Source of the DNA: Effusibacillus pohliae DSM 22757
GTDB taxonomy: Bacteria; Bacillota; Bacilli; Tumebacillales; Effusibacillaceae
Length of the DNA: 64,000 bases
Reading direction: 5' to 3'
Assembly (NCBI RefSeq): GCF_000376225.1
Contig: NZ_AQXL01000128.1
Location: 1-64,000 of the forward strand
Below are positions 36,107 to 45,471 of this stretch, in pieces. The notes beneath the pieces are model-generated. The model was not told the DNA's origin. It searched no databases and was given only the letters and a program-made list of their open reading frames with translations. Every line of letters starts with the position of its first letter. Position 1 is the first letter of the stretch. The position numbers and the translations under genes are program-made.

Positions 36107-36742
36107 CTACTTTCCGATCACTCGCAAGATCTCCCAGTACATTTTCAGGCGGGCTGCCGCTCCGCGGGCGAGCCCCAGTTTCTCTTCCTTCATCTTTTGC
36201 GTCAGATCCTGCAGCAAGACTTCCACAACCGGGACATTGAGCCGCTTCGCATGCTTGGTCAGCGCCAGATCGACACCAAAGCGCGTGTTTTCCAAATCAG
36301 GCATGCTCTCTAGTAATTCGCGCCGCAACACCCGTTGTCCTGTTATGGAAGGGGCGATTTTTTGCGCCCAGTCGGTGGGCAGCCGGCCGGAAGTGAAGAT
36401 GCCCATCGACATGGCGGCTTCCCCGTTCAAAACAGGCTGTGCAAGCAACCGGACATGCTTTGGCTGCAAGCCGACCAGGTCGGCGTCCAACAAGGTAAGA
36501 AAAGGGCTGTCGCTTGCCTTGAGACCGGCAGCGATTGCCCCTCCCTTCCCCTGGTTTTGCGCGAGGCGGATGACGCGCACACCGAACGACGCCGCCACCT
36601 CCGCCGTCGAGTCGGTTGAACCGTCATCCACCACGATGATGTCGTGAAAATCGGGCATGTCCGCAACCACTTGCAAGACGCCGGCAATGTTGGCAGCTTC
36701 ATTGTAAGCCGGAATCATCAACGTGTTCACGTTGCCATCCAC
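36107..36742 (-). CDS. Glycosyltransferase family 2 protein
   Basis: This 211-residue GT-A enzyme has M-I-P-A-Y-N-E-A at the start, D-D-G-S-T-D-S-T near 39-46, and a D-A-D metal motif near 83-85 (L-L-D-A-D-L-V-G-L). It is short, with no C-terminal membrane helices, like polyprenyl-phosphate or dolichyl-phosphate-type GT2 proteins without anchors. Donor and acceptor are unknown. It lies between proS and polC, where B. subtilis has no gene, so it is probably an insertion, adjacent to the nested palindromic element. Confidence 0.85.
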   Translation of the reverse strand: MDGNVNTLMIPAYNEAANIAGVLQVVADMPDFHDIIVVDDGSTDSTAEVAASFGVRVIRLAQNQGKGGAIAAGLKASDSPFLTLLDADLVGLQPKHVRLLAQPVLNGEAAMSMGIFTSGRLPTDWAQKIAPSITGQRVLRRELLESMPDLENTRFGVDLALTKHAKRLNVPVVEVLLQDLTQKMKEEKLGLARGAAARLKMYWEILRVIGK

Positions 36743-36834
36743 TCGCTTTTTCGGGTATTTTTGCTACTACTGTTCTGCCCACACGCCGCGTTTTTCATCC
36801 GTTTTGCAGCCGCTGCCCATCAGTCCACCCTTGC

Positions 36835-38544
36835 CTAGACGCTTGCCTTCACCAGTTCGACGATGCGAGTGCAAGCATCGTCAACCGTCAATTCCTGCTG
36901 CTTACCCGTCTTCCGTTCCTTGTATTCGACGCGCCCTTCCGCCGCGCCCTTGCCGACCGTCAGGCGAATCGGAATTCCGATCAGGTCGGCATCCTTAAAC
37001 TTGACGCCGGGCCGTTCGTCCCTGTCGTCCAGCAGCACCTCGACCCCCGCCGACCGCAGGCGGCCATACAGTTCTTCCGCCAGTTTCATCTGCGTTTCAT
37101 CCTTGACCGAGACAGGGATCAGATGCACGTGGAAAGGAGCCACCGGCAGTGGCCAGATCATGCCGTTCTCATCGTGATGCTGCTCGACGATCGCCGACAG
37201 CACGCGGGAGATGCCGATGCCGTAACAGCCCATGATCATCACCTGTTCTTGCCCGTTCGCATCCAGGTACTTGGCACCCAGGATCTCGCTGTATTTGGTC
37301 CCCAGTTTGAACACGTGCCCGACTTCGATCCCTCGGTAAAATTTCAACGTGCCCTCACAACGCGGACAGCGGTCGCCTTCCACCACATTGCGGAAATCCC
37401 CTGTTTTCTCGAGCGGGAAATCGCGGCCCGGGCGGACATTTTTCAGATGGTAATCCCGCTCGTTCGCCCCGCTGATCCCGAACAGCATGGCGGCCACTTC
37501 CTGATCGACCAAAATCGGAATCGTCAAACCGACGGGACCCGCAAACCCGACCGGCGCCCCCGTCACTTTTTGCGTGGTTTCCGCATCGGCCAGCTCGACG
37601 TGATCCGCGCCCAAATAATTTTTGACCTTAATCTCGTTGACCTCGTGATCCCCCCGCACAACCACGGCAACCGGCTGACCGTCCGCCAGGTAGATCAGCG
37701 TCTTGATCAGCTGCTGCGGTTCAATCCCAAGCGACTCGGTCAACTGTTCGATCGTCCGGATGGCGGGCGTATGGAATTTTTCATATTTGCTGACCGTTAC
37801 TTCCTGGTACTCCTGCCGGCCGGGAGCCGCTTCCGCCTTTTCCAGGTTCGCCGCATAGTCGCAGTTCGTGCAGGTTGCGATCGTGTCCTCCCCGATATCG
37901 GCCAGCACCATGAATTCATGCGTGCCGCCTTCGCCACCGATCGCGCCGGCATCCGCTTCCACCGCCCGGAAGTTGAGACAGCACCGGGTAAAAATCCGGT
38001 TGTACGCGTCATACATCGCCCAGTACGAGCGATCCAGCCCTTCCCAATCGAGGTCGAACGAATACGCGTCCTTCATCAGAAATTCCCGCCCGCGCAGCAA
38101 CCCGAACCGCGGCCGCCGTTCATCGCGGAACTTGGTTTGAATCTGGTACAGGTTGATCGGCAGCTTGCGGTACGAGCGCACCTCGTTGCGGACCAATGTC
38201 GTCACGACTTCTTCGTGCGTCGGACCGAGCGCAAATTCCCGATCATGCCGGTCTTTCAAGCGAATCAGTTCCGGGCCGTACACCTGATACCGGCCGGATT
38301 CCTGCCACAGTTCGGCGGGCTGCATCGCCGGCATCAAAATCTCCTGTGCCCCCGCCCGGTCCATCTCCTCCCGCACGATCGTCTCCACTTTCCGCAATAC
38401 GCGCCAGCCCAAAGGCAAATATGTATAGATCCCGGCCGCCAGCTGGCGGATAAATCCGGCCCGCAGCATCAGCTTGTGGCTGACCGCTTCCGCTTCCGCC
38501 GGCGCTTCCCTCAGTGTCGGTACCAAATATGTACTTTGCCGCAT
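36835..38544 (-). CDS. proS: Prolyl-tRNA synthetase
   Basis: ProS (569 residues) is the bacterial-type class II synthetase with an INS editing domain between motifs 2 and 3. Motif 1-2 region includes [19 protein letters not shown] and [13 protein letters not shown]; the editing domain spans about 235-395; motif 3 G-x-G-I-S-R-V-L near 440. Of two close ATGs, the second (38544) has correct spacing to AGGAGG. It lies 57 bases after dxr; the rasP gene usual at this point is absent. No T-box leader was seen. Confidence 0.97.
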   Translation of the reverse strand: MRQSTYLVPTLREAPAEAEAVSHKLMLRAGFIRQLAAGIYTYLPLGWRVLRKVETIVREEMDRAGAQEILMPAMQPAELWQESGRYQVYGPELIRLKDRHDREFALGPTHEEVVTTLVRNEVRSYRKLPINLYQIQTKFRDERRPRFGLLRGREFLMKDAYSFDLDWEGLDRSYWAMYDAYNRIFTRCCLNFRAVEADAGAIGGEGGTHEFMVLADIGEDTIATCTNCDYAANLEKAEAAPGRQEYQEVTVSKYEKFHTPAIRTIEQLTESLGIEPQQLIKTLIYLADGQPVAVVVRGDHEVNEIKVKNYLGADHVELADAETTQKVTGAPVGFAGPVGLTIPILVDQEVAAMLFGISGANERDYHLKNVRPGRDFPLEKTGDFRNVVEGDRCPRCEGTLKFYRGIEVGHVFKLGTKYSEILGAKYLDANGQEQVMIMGCYGIGISRVLSAIVEQHHDENGMIWPLPVAPFHVHLIPVSVKDETQMKLAEELYGRLRSAGVEVLLDDRDERPGVKFKDADLIGIPIRLTVGKGAAEGRVEYKERKTGKQQELTVDDACTRIVELVKASV

Positions 38545-38601
38545 CGTCATTCCTCCTTCGATCACACATCGACTCCGCACCCCCGCGGATTCCTCGTCTT
38601 T

Positions 38602-39753
38602 TTATCGCAAAGCCAGCCGACGCGCCATTTCGCGCGCCCACCTGTCGTAAAACAAAATCTCGTCCAAACTTGGATTGCCGACCGGATCGTGCTGTTCAAT
38701 CACGCCGAGCAACGTTTTCTCGATCTCGAGAAAGCCGATTTTCTCCTGCAAGAACAGGTCAACAGCCGCTTCGTTCGCCGCGTTCAAAACGGCCGGCATG
38801 CTGCCTCCCGTTTTCCCCGCCTGATACGCCAGCCCCAAGATGGGAAACCGGTCCCAATCGGGTTCCCGAAACGTGAGCGTTCCGACGGCCAGCAGATCGA
38901 GCGACGGCCAATCGGCTGCCAGGCGCCGCGGATAAGACAGCGCATATTGAATCGGCACCCGCATATCCGGCGTCCCGAGCTGCGCCAAGACCGACCGGTC
39001 CTGGAACTCGACCAGGGAATGGACGATGCTTTGTGGATGGATCAGCACCTCAATTCGCTCGTATGGCAATCCGAACAACCAGTGGGCTTCGATCACTTCC
39101 AACCCTTTGTTCATTAACGTCGCCGAGTCGACCGTGATTTTCGCCCCCATTGACCAGTTCGGATGGGCCAATGCATCTTCCCGCGTCGCCCGCGCCATTT
39201 CTTCCCGCTTTTTGTCGCGGAACGCGCCGCCGGAAGCGGTCAACAGAATCCGCCTGACTTCCTTCGTCTGCTCTCCGTGTACGCATTGAAAAATCGCCGA
39301 GTGTTCGCTGTCCACCGGCAAAATCCGGCAGCCGCGCCTTGCAGCCAGATCGGTCACCAGATGGCCGGCCGCAACAAGCGTCTCCTTGTTGGCCAAGGCG
39401 ATGTCCTTGCCCGCCGCAATCGCCTCCAGCGTCGGCCGCAGCCCCATCGTACCAACCACCGCTGTCAGCACGATGTCCGCTTCCGGACAAGTGGCCACCG
39501 CCTGCAGACCGGCTTGTCCCGCCTCCACCTGCACGGCCTTGCCGAACCGCTCCTTCACTTTGGCAGCCAGTTCGGGCGTCGCGACGGAAACGAGCGCGGG
39601 GCGAAACCGTTCGATTTGTTCAAACAAGCGAGTCAAATTCGCACCGGCCGCCAACGCCACCACTTCAAATTCATCCGGATGCGATGCGACCACATCCAGC
39701 GTTTGCGTCCCGATCGAACCTGTAGACCCCAAAATCGCCAGTTTTTTTGGCAT
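38602..39753 (-). CDS. dxr: 1-deoxy-D-xylulose 5-phosphate reductoisomerase
   Basis: Dxr makes methylerythritol phosphate, the committed step of the MEP isoprenoid pathway. The 383-residue protein has the NADPH motif G-S-T-G-S-I-G-T-Q-T at 9-18, V-D-S-E-H-S-A-I-F-Q near 148-157 and the flexible loop region with N-K-G-L-E-V-I-E-A-H-W near 210. It is followed, ten bases on in the other direction of the cluster, by cdsA upstream. Isoprenoids from this route supply UppS, encoded two genes upstream. Confidence 0.97.
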   Translation of the reverse strand: MPKKLAILGSTGSIGTQTLDVVASHPDEFEVVALAAGANLTRLFEQIERFRPALVSVATPELAAKVKERFGKAVQVEAGQAGLQAVATCPEADIVLTAVVGTMGLRPTLEAIAAGKDIALANKETLVAAGHLVTDLAARRGCRILPVDSEHSAIFQCVHGEQTKEVRRILLTASGGAFRDKKREEMARATREDALAHPNWSMGAKITVDSATLMNKGLEVIEAHWLFGLPYERIEVLIHPQSIVHSLVEFQDRSVLAQLGTPDMRVPIQYALSYPRRLAADWPSLDLLAVGTLTFREPDWDRFPILGLAYQAGKTGGSMPAVLNAANEAAVDLFLQEKIGFLEIEKTLLGVIEQHDPVGNPSLDEILFYDRWAREMARRLALR

Positions 39754-39762
39754 TCTGTCACC

Positions 39763-40551
39763 TCAAAACCGAAACCATACAAGTACATGATACGCAATCG
39801 GCGCCGCAAATAGCAAGCTGTCAAAGCGGTCCAGAACACCGCCATGCCCCGGCAAAATCCGGCCTGAATCCTTCACGTCAAACGACCGTTTGATGCCCGA
39901 TTCGACAAAATCCCCGAGCTGTCCGGACACGGAAATCACCAGCGCGGTCACCACCCATTGCGCAAGCGGATGCCCGCCGCCCGCCACCGCAAAGAACACG
40001 GCGCCCGTCAAAGCGGCCGCCGCCAGTCCCGCGACCGTGCCCGACACCGTTTTGTTCGGCGAAATGGCCGGCCAGATTTTCGGGCCTTTCAACGCCCGGC
40101 CGATAAAATAGGCGCCGGTGTCAGTCGCCCAAATGCACAGCAGTAGAAACATGAACAACAGCAGCCCATCCGGCAAATCCCTGACCTGCAACACATAGTG
40201 AAAGGACAGGCCGACGTACAGCGTGCCGACAAAAAGAAACGACACATCGCCGAATGTATAGCGGTTTTTCAGAATCACCGTCAAAAGCAAAAATCCAAAG
40301 ACTGTCCACAGCAGCACACCGGGCCAGGCCTGCAGCCAACCTGTCCCGCAGAACAGCCAGGCCGCTGTCAATACAAACCCGGCCAAAGCGGGAATCTCAA
40401 AATAGCGGTGTCCCTTCATCCGCAGCAGTTCAGCAAATCCGATCAGCCCCAATATCACGATGAGTCCGGCAAACCACGCGCCTCCCGCAACCACGGCCGC
40501 CAAAAAAACGGCCCCGCCGACGATGCCGGTCAGAACTCGCTCGTACAACAT
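39763..40551 (-). CDS. cdsA: Phosphatidate cytidylyltransferase
   Basis: CdsA makes CDP-diacylglycerol from phosphatidic acid and CTP at the membrane. The 262-residue protein has about seven membrane helices and the family signature from S-P-N-K-T-V-S-G (about 165) to D-S-G-R-I-L-P-G-H-G-G-V-L-D-R-F-D (about 225-241). The frame is open to 40656, but the ATG at 40551 follows GGAGTGAG and is the natural start. It lies between uppS and dxr as in most Firmicutes. Confidence 0.95.
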   Translation of the reverse strand: MLYERVLTGIVGGAVFLAAVVAGGAWFAGLIVILGLIGFAELLRMKGHRYFEIPALAGFVLTAAWLFCGTGWLQAWPGVLLWTVFGFLLLTVILKNRYTFGDVSFLFVGTLYVGLSFHYVLQVRDLPDGLLLFMFLLLCIWATDTGAYFIGRALKGPKIWPAISPNKTVSGTVAGLAAAALTGAVFFAVAGGGHPLAQWVVTALVISVSGQLGDFVESGIKRSFDVKDSGRILPGHGGVLDRFDSLLFAAPIAYHVLVWFRF

Positions 40552-40564
40552 CCACGGCTCACTC

Positions 40565-41326
40565 CTATTTGAGTCCTCCAAAGCGCCGACCCCGTTTTTG
40601 ATATGCACGAATCGCTTCGTAAAAATGTTCTTTCGTAAAATCGGGCCACAGCACATCGGTGAACCACAGCTCGGTATACGCGCACTGCCACAGCAAAAAA
40701 TTGCTCAACCGCAGCTCGCCGCTGGTGCGAATCAGCAAGTCGGGATCAGGGATCCCTCTGGTCAGCAAGCGGGAATTGACCGCTTCCTCGTTGATCTGAT
40801 CGATCGTCAGGCTGCCTGAACGGACGTCGGCCGCGATTTGTTTGATCGCTGCCAGCAGTTCCGCCCGGCTTCCGTAATTGAGCGCTATATTCAGCAGCAT
40901 CCCCGTATTGCTGGCCGTCTTGTCCACCGCTTCCAGCACGGACTCCCGCGTGTGCGAAGGAAGCGCACTGACATCGCCCAGGATCTGCAGGCGCACATTC
41001 TTTTTGATCAGCGTGTCCAATTCCATCAACAGAAACTCTTGTGGTAGCCGCATCAAAAAATCGACTTCCTGCACCGGCCGTTTCCAATTTTCGGTGGAAA
41101 ACGCGTACAGGGTGAGAATCCGGATGCCGATCTCGTCAGCCGCCCGGGTGATGCTCTTGACGCTTTCCATGCCGGCCCGATGGCCCGCGATGCGCGGCAG
41201 GCCGCGCTTTTTCGCCCAGCGCCCGTTGCCATCCATGATCACCGCCACGTGATAAGGGACCCCTTCTTCCATCAATTCCGCGAGATTCCCCGTTTCCTTG
41301 CGCACAAAAAAATTTTTCAGGTTCAT
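40565..41326 (-). CDS. uppS: Isoprenyl transferase (undecaprenyl diphosphate synthase)
   Basis: UppS condenses isopentenyl diphosphate units onto farnesyl diphosphate to make C55-PP, the lipid carrier for peptidoglycan. In 253 residues the catalytic motif M-D-G-N-G-R-W-A-K near 31-39 is intact, with G-H-R-A-G, Y-A-F-S-T-E-N-W and the C-terminal R-T-S-G-E-x-R-L-S-N-F. It sits between frr and cdsA, with 60 bases to frr containing a hairpin. Confidence 0.97.
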   Translation of the reverse strand: MNLKNFFVRKETGNLAELMEEGVPYHVAVIMDGNGRWAKKRGLPRIAGHRAGMESVKSITRAADEIGIRILTLYAFSTENWKRPVQEVDFLMRLPQEFLLMELDTLIKKNVRLQILGDVSALPSHTRESVLEAVDKTASNTGMLLNIALNYGSRAELLAAIKQIAADVRSGSLTIDQINEEAVNSRLLTRGIPDPDLLIRTSGELRLSNFLLWQCAYTELWFTDVLWPDFTKEHFYEAIRAYQKRGRRFGGLK

Positions 41327-41352
41327 CGTCGTCAGTCCCCCGGAATAGAACT

Positions 41353-41378
41353 AACCCCCCTTGCGACAAAGGGGGTTT
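41353..41378 (-). terminator. Hairpin between frr and uppS
   Basis: AACCCCCCTT and AAGGGGGTTT arms with a short loop; the T tract on the minus strand (TTAGTTCTATT) is interrupted, so partial termination is likely. Confidence 0.5.
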
Positions 41379-41386
41379 CGTCGAGG

Positions 41387-42672
<1,286 letters not shown>

Positions 42673-42753
42673 TCATCCTCCACATCTTAGATTCTACGTA
42701 AAATCTGCCAACTCCTCCAGCCCAACGAAAAGCGAATCGTTTCACCAGGCTGG

Positions 42754-42781
42754 AAAAAAGGGAACACCCTGTTGTGTTCCC
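42754..42781 (-). terminator. Terminator after tsf
   Basis: Minus strand GGGAACAC, AACAGG loop, GTGTTCCC, then six T; about 13 bases beyond the tsf stop. Confidence 0.9.
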
Positions 42782-42794
42782 TATGTGCCTCTCG

Positions 42795-43445
42795 TTAGAT
42801 TTTCGCTTGCGCCATGACCTCTTCCACGAAGTTGTCCTGCTTCTTCTCGAGGCCTTCGCCCATTTCATAGCGAACAAACCGGCGAATCGAAATTTTTTCC
42901 CCGATTTTCGCGATTTTCTCGTTCAAGAGTTCCTGGATCGTTTGATCCGGATTCTTCACGAACGGTTGCTCCAGCAGGCAGACGTCCTTGAAGAACTTGT
43001 CGATGCGGCCTTCCACGATTTTGTCCACAATGTTCTCCGGCTTTCCTTCATTCAGGGTTTGCGCCCGCAGGATTTCCTTTTCCTTTTCCACCACTTCCGC
43101 CGGAACTTCTTCCCGGCTCACGTACAACGGCTTGGCGGCCGCGATGTGCATCGCCACATCTTTTACAAACGTGCGGAATTCGTCCGTTTTCGCGACAAAG
43201 TCGGTCTCGCAGTTCACTTCCACCAACACGCCGATTTTACCGCCCATATGAATGTAGGAATCGACGATCCCTTCCGCCGCGATGCGGCCCGCTTTTTTCG
43301 CAGCAGCGGCGAGCCCGCGTTCGCGCAGCAGTTCAATCGCTTTTTCCATGTCTCCGTTCGCGTCGGCCAGCGCTTTTTTGCAATCCATCATGCCGGCGCC
43401 GGTTCTCTCGCGCAGCACTTTCACATCGTTTGCTGTAATCGCCAT
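42795..43445 (-). CDS. tsf: Translation elongation factor Ts
   Basis: EF-Ts (216 residues) is the nucleotide exchange factor of EF-Tu. The N-terminal domain has [15 protein letters not shown] and the core has the Tu-contacting [10 protein letters not shown] near 80-89. It is the short form common in Firmicutes. It is cotranscribed with rpsB, with a strong hairpin in between. Confidence 0.97.
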   Translation of the reverse strand: MAITANDVKVLRERTGAGMMDCKKALADANGDMEKAIELLRERGLAAAAKKAGRIAAEGIVDSYIHMGGKIGVLVEVNCETDFVAKTDEFRTFVKDVAMHIAAAKPLYVSREEVPAEVVEKEKEILRAQTLNEGKPENIVDKIVEGRIDKFFKDVCLLEQPFVKNPDQTIQELLNEKIAKIGEKISIRRFVRYEMGEGLEKKQDNFVEEVMAQAKI

Positions 43446-43500
43446 TGAAAAGCCCTCCTTATGTAAAAATCATACCCATGCGTCGTCGAGTCCCATACAA

Positions 43501-43539
43501 AAGGGGTGCCAGGGTCGTCCAACCCTACCGCACCCCCTT
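43501..43539 (-). terminator. Intercistronic hairpin between rpsB and tsf
   Basis: Minus strand GGGGTGC ... AGGGT, six-base loop, ACCCT ... CACCCC, followed by only TTTTG. The weak T tract suggests an attenuator or processing/stability hairpin rather than a full stop. Confidence 0.55.
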
Positions 43540-43548
43540 CATGCACCT

Positions 43549-44250
43549 TTAAGCAGTTTGTTCGTCGTTGCCTTGCGTACCTTCGATCACCGCATCGGCA
43601 ATTTTGGAAGTCAGCAGTTTCACGGCGCGAATCGCATCGTCGTTACCCGGAATCACATAGTCGATTTCGTCCGGATCACAGTTGGTGTCAACAATGCCGA
43701 CGATCGGGATGCCAAGCTTGCGGGCTTCCGCCACCGCGATACGTTCTTTCCGGGGATCGATGATGAAGAGTGCGCCAGGCAGACTCTTCATGCCTTTGAT
43801 CCCGCCGAGGAACTTCTCAAGCCGTTCCATTTCCTTTTTCAGTTTGATGACTTCCTTTTTCGGCAGAACATCAAACGTACCGTCTTCCTGCATGCGCTCC
43901 AGTTCGTGCAAACGCTCAATCCGCTTGCGGATCGTCCCGAAGTTGGTCAGCGTGCCGCCCAGCCAGCGCTGGTTCACATAGAACATGCTGGAGCGTTCCG
44001 CTTCCTCTTTCACAGACTCTTGCGCCTGTTTCTTGGTGCCGACGAACAGGATCGTTTTTCCTTCCGCTGCCAGATCGCGCACGAAGTTGTACGCTTCTTC
44101 CACTTTTTTGACCGTCTTTTGCAGGTCGATGATGTAAATGCCGTTCCGTTCGGTGAAGATGTAGCGAGCCATTTTCGGGTTCCAACGGCGCGTCTGATGG
44201 CCGAAGTGGACACCCGCCTCCAGAAGCTGCTTCATGGAGATGATCGCCAT
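43549..44250 (-). CDS. rpsB: 30S ribosomal protein S2
   Basis: S2 (233 residues) is a late-binding 30S protein. The sequence has the hallmark [22 protein letters not shown] near 6-28, W-L-G-G-T-L-T-N, and P-G-A-L-F-I-I-D-P. The ATG at 44250 follows GGGGGCGAGG; the open frame above it is the leader. The leader of about 110 bases is GC-rich and could carry the S2 autoregulatory structure known in other bacteria, but I cannot define it by eye. Confidence 0.97.
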   Translation of the reverse strand: MAIISMKQLLEAGVHFGHQTRRWNPKMARYIFTERNGIYIIDLQKTVKKVEEAYNFVRDLAAEGKTILFVGTKKQAQESVKEEAERSSMFYVNQRWLGGTLTNFGTIRKRIERLHELERMQEDGTFDVLPKKEVIKLKKEMERLEKFLGGIKGMKSLPGALFIIDPRKERIAVAEARKLGIPIVGIVDTNCDPDEIDYVIPGNDDAIRAVKLLTSKIADAVIEGTQGNDEQTA

Positions 44251-44358
44251 ATCCTCGCCCCCTTTCATGGTTTTTTCCGCCGCCGCCTTCATCCCGCGCG
44301 ACACCCGTCCGGGCACCTTCGCCACGGTCTTGCAGCGTGTGTAGTAACACCATGTGAT

Positions 44359-44388
44359 ACTATACCATAGCCAACAAATGTCATGCAA
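44359..44388 (-). promoter_or_regulatory. Candidate promoter for rpsB-tsf
   Basis: Minus strand TTGCAT, 18-base spacer, TATAGT, leaving a leader of about 105 bases. The -35 is weak (three of six); the -10 is five of six. Confidence 0.5.
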
Positions 44389-44438
44389 GAAAAAACAAAG
44401 AAAAATTGTCCCATCCCCGCTTGGGCCATTTGCCGGAA

Positions 44439-44897
44439 CTAAGCGTCCTTGGTGATGATCGCCAAAATCTGTTGGTAATCCCCGTTGACCGGCAACTCGT
44501 AGACGCCAACCCGGATCTGCTTCACTTTTTCCTGCGCGGTGTTGAGAAATGCATTCGCGTCAGCTATGACACCTGACTTCACAAGCAGATCGGCGATTTC
44601 CGCCGCCGTCATTCCTTTTTTGATTTCCACCTTGACCTTGGCAGAAGATGGAGCGGCAGCCGGAGCTTGTGGCTGCGGGACGGCCGTTTGTTGGTTTGCC
44701 GACGAGGGTTGGTTGTTTGCATTCGAATTTTCGCGGCCGGCAGCATGATTGTCAACAGACTTCGCAGACGTTGTTGCGGGAGAAGGCTGCGGGATCACCG
44801 CCGGCTGCGAGCGGACCAGGTCGGAAACCCCATATACAATCGACGTGGCGATCAGTCCTGTGCCAAGGCCGAACAAAAAGTTGCGATTTTGAATCAT
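44439..44897 (-). CDS. Membrane-anchored protein with YceG/MltG-like terminal domain
   Basis: This 152-residue protein has an N-terminal membrane helix ([19 protein letters not shown]), a Ser/Pro/Gln/Asn-rich linker (about 30-90) and a C-terminal domain with [16 protein letters not shown] and G-V-Y-E-L-P, like the small LysM-like domain at the start of MltG (YceG) endolytic transglycosylases. The catalytic MltG domain is absent, so it may bind cell wall or proteins rather than cut glycan. The ATG overlaps the stop of the SwrB-like gene (ATGA); start RBS AGGGGAACG. Function unknown. Confidence 0.75.
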   Translation of the reverse strand: MIQNRNFLFGLGTGLIATSIVYGVSDLVRSQPAVIPQPSPATTSAKSVDNHAAGRENSNANNQPSSANQQTAVPQPQAPAAAPSSAKVKVEIKKGMTAAEIADLLVKSGVIADANAFLNTAQEKVKQIRVGVYELPVNGDYQQILAIITKDA

Positions 44898-45358
44898 ACG
44901 GCGTTCCCCTGTTTGATCAGATTGCAAATCATTTGAATCTCTCCCAGTCCGATCCCCGTATCCTTCGCGATCTGTTCCGGCGCGCGTCCTTCCTTTATCA
45001 TTGTCACCACGCGGCTGTAATGTTCGTTAAACACAAGCGCGGGCATCGCTTCCAAAGGCTGCGGCACCGAACGGCCCCTGTCAGTTCCGCCCTGCAGCTG
45101 AAACTCCGCGATTTTCGCTTCCAACTGCTCGATCCGCCGCCGGTTCAGGTTGATTTCAGATTGCAGTTCGCTCTGCAATTTTTCGATCGTGTCGATCAGA
45201 TACTGATTTTCCTTCTCGAGTTCATCCATAAACGCCTGCAGGCTGGCTTCCAGTTCCCGGTGGGACGCGCCGACTGCATCGGGCTTGCCTTTGACGGCAG
45301 CATAGAGCACGATTCCAATCCCACAGAGCGTTATGAACAAAAACAGTTTGCTGTCCAA
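44894..45358 (-). CDS. SwrB/YlxL-like protein with membrane anchor and coiled coil
   Basis: This 154-residue protein has an N-terminal helix (F-L-F-I-T-L-C-G-I-G-I-V-L-Y-A), a long coiled coil (about 35-90) and a C-terminal domain V-V-T-M-I-K-E-G-R-A-P-E-Q-I-A-K-D-T, matching the DUF6115 domain that contains SwrB. In B. subtilis swrB follows sigD, precedes rpsB and promotes flagellar export and swarming; here fapA lies between. The TTG start (45358) follows GAAGGAG at good spacing, whereas the upstream ATGs lack one. The -10 TATAAT just above suggests its own promoter. Confidence 0.8.
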   Translation of the reverse strand: MDSKLFLFITLCGIGIVLYAAVKGKPDAVGASHRELEASLQAFMDELEKENQYLIDTIEKLQSELQSEINLNRRRIEQLEAKIAEFQLQGGTDRGRSVPQPLEAMPALVFNEHYSRVVTMIKEGRAPEQIAKDTGIGLGEIQMICNLIKQGNAV

Positions 45359-45376
45359 AGCACCCTCTCCTTCTAG

Positions 45377-45403
45377 ATTATAGCGCGACAGCATCCCCAT
45401 CAA
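45377..45403 (-). promoter_or_regulatory. Candidate promoter for the swrB-like gene, overlapping a palindromic repeat
   Basis: Minus strand perfect TATAAT with TTGATG (15-base) or TTTGAT (16-base spacer) as -35; the -35 sequence lies inside the arm of the palindrome at 45395-45450. Only about 19 bases separate the -10 from the TTG start codon. Confidence 0.4.
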
Positions 45404-45450
45404 AGTGAGGCCAAACTCCGAAGCTTACTCCGATCACTTTAATGGGTCCC
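45395..45450. repeat. Palindromic repeat, copy A
   Basis: CCCATCAAAGTG and CACTTTAATGGG are near-perfect inverted arms around a core with AACTCCGAAGCTTACTCCGA. A nearly identical element occurs at 59096-59150 and a related sequence starts the element at 35.9 kb. It lies between fapA and the swrB-like gene, within the transcribed strand. Confidence 0.75.
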
Positions 45451-45471
45451 ATATAGCGGGCAAAAAATGGT

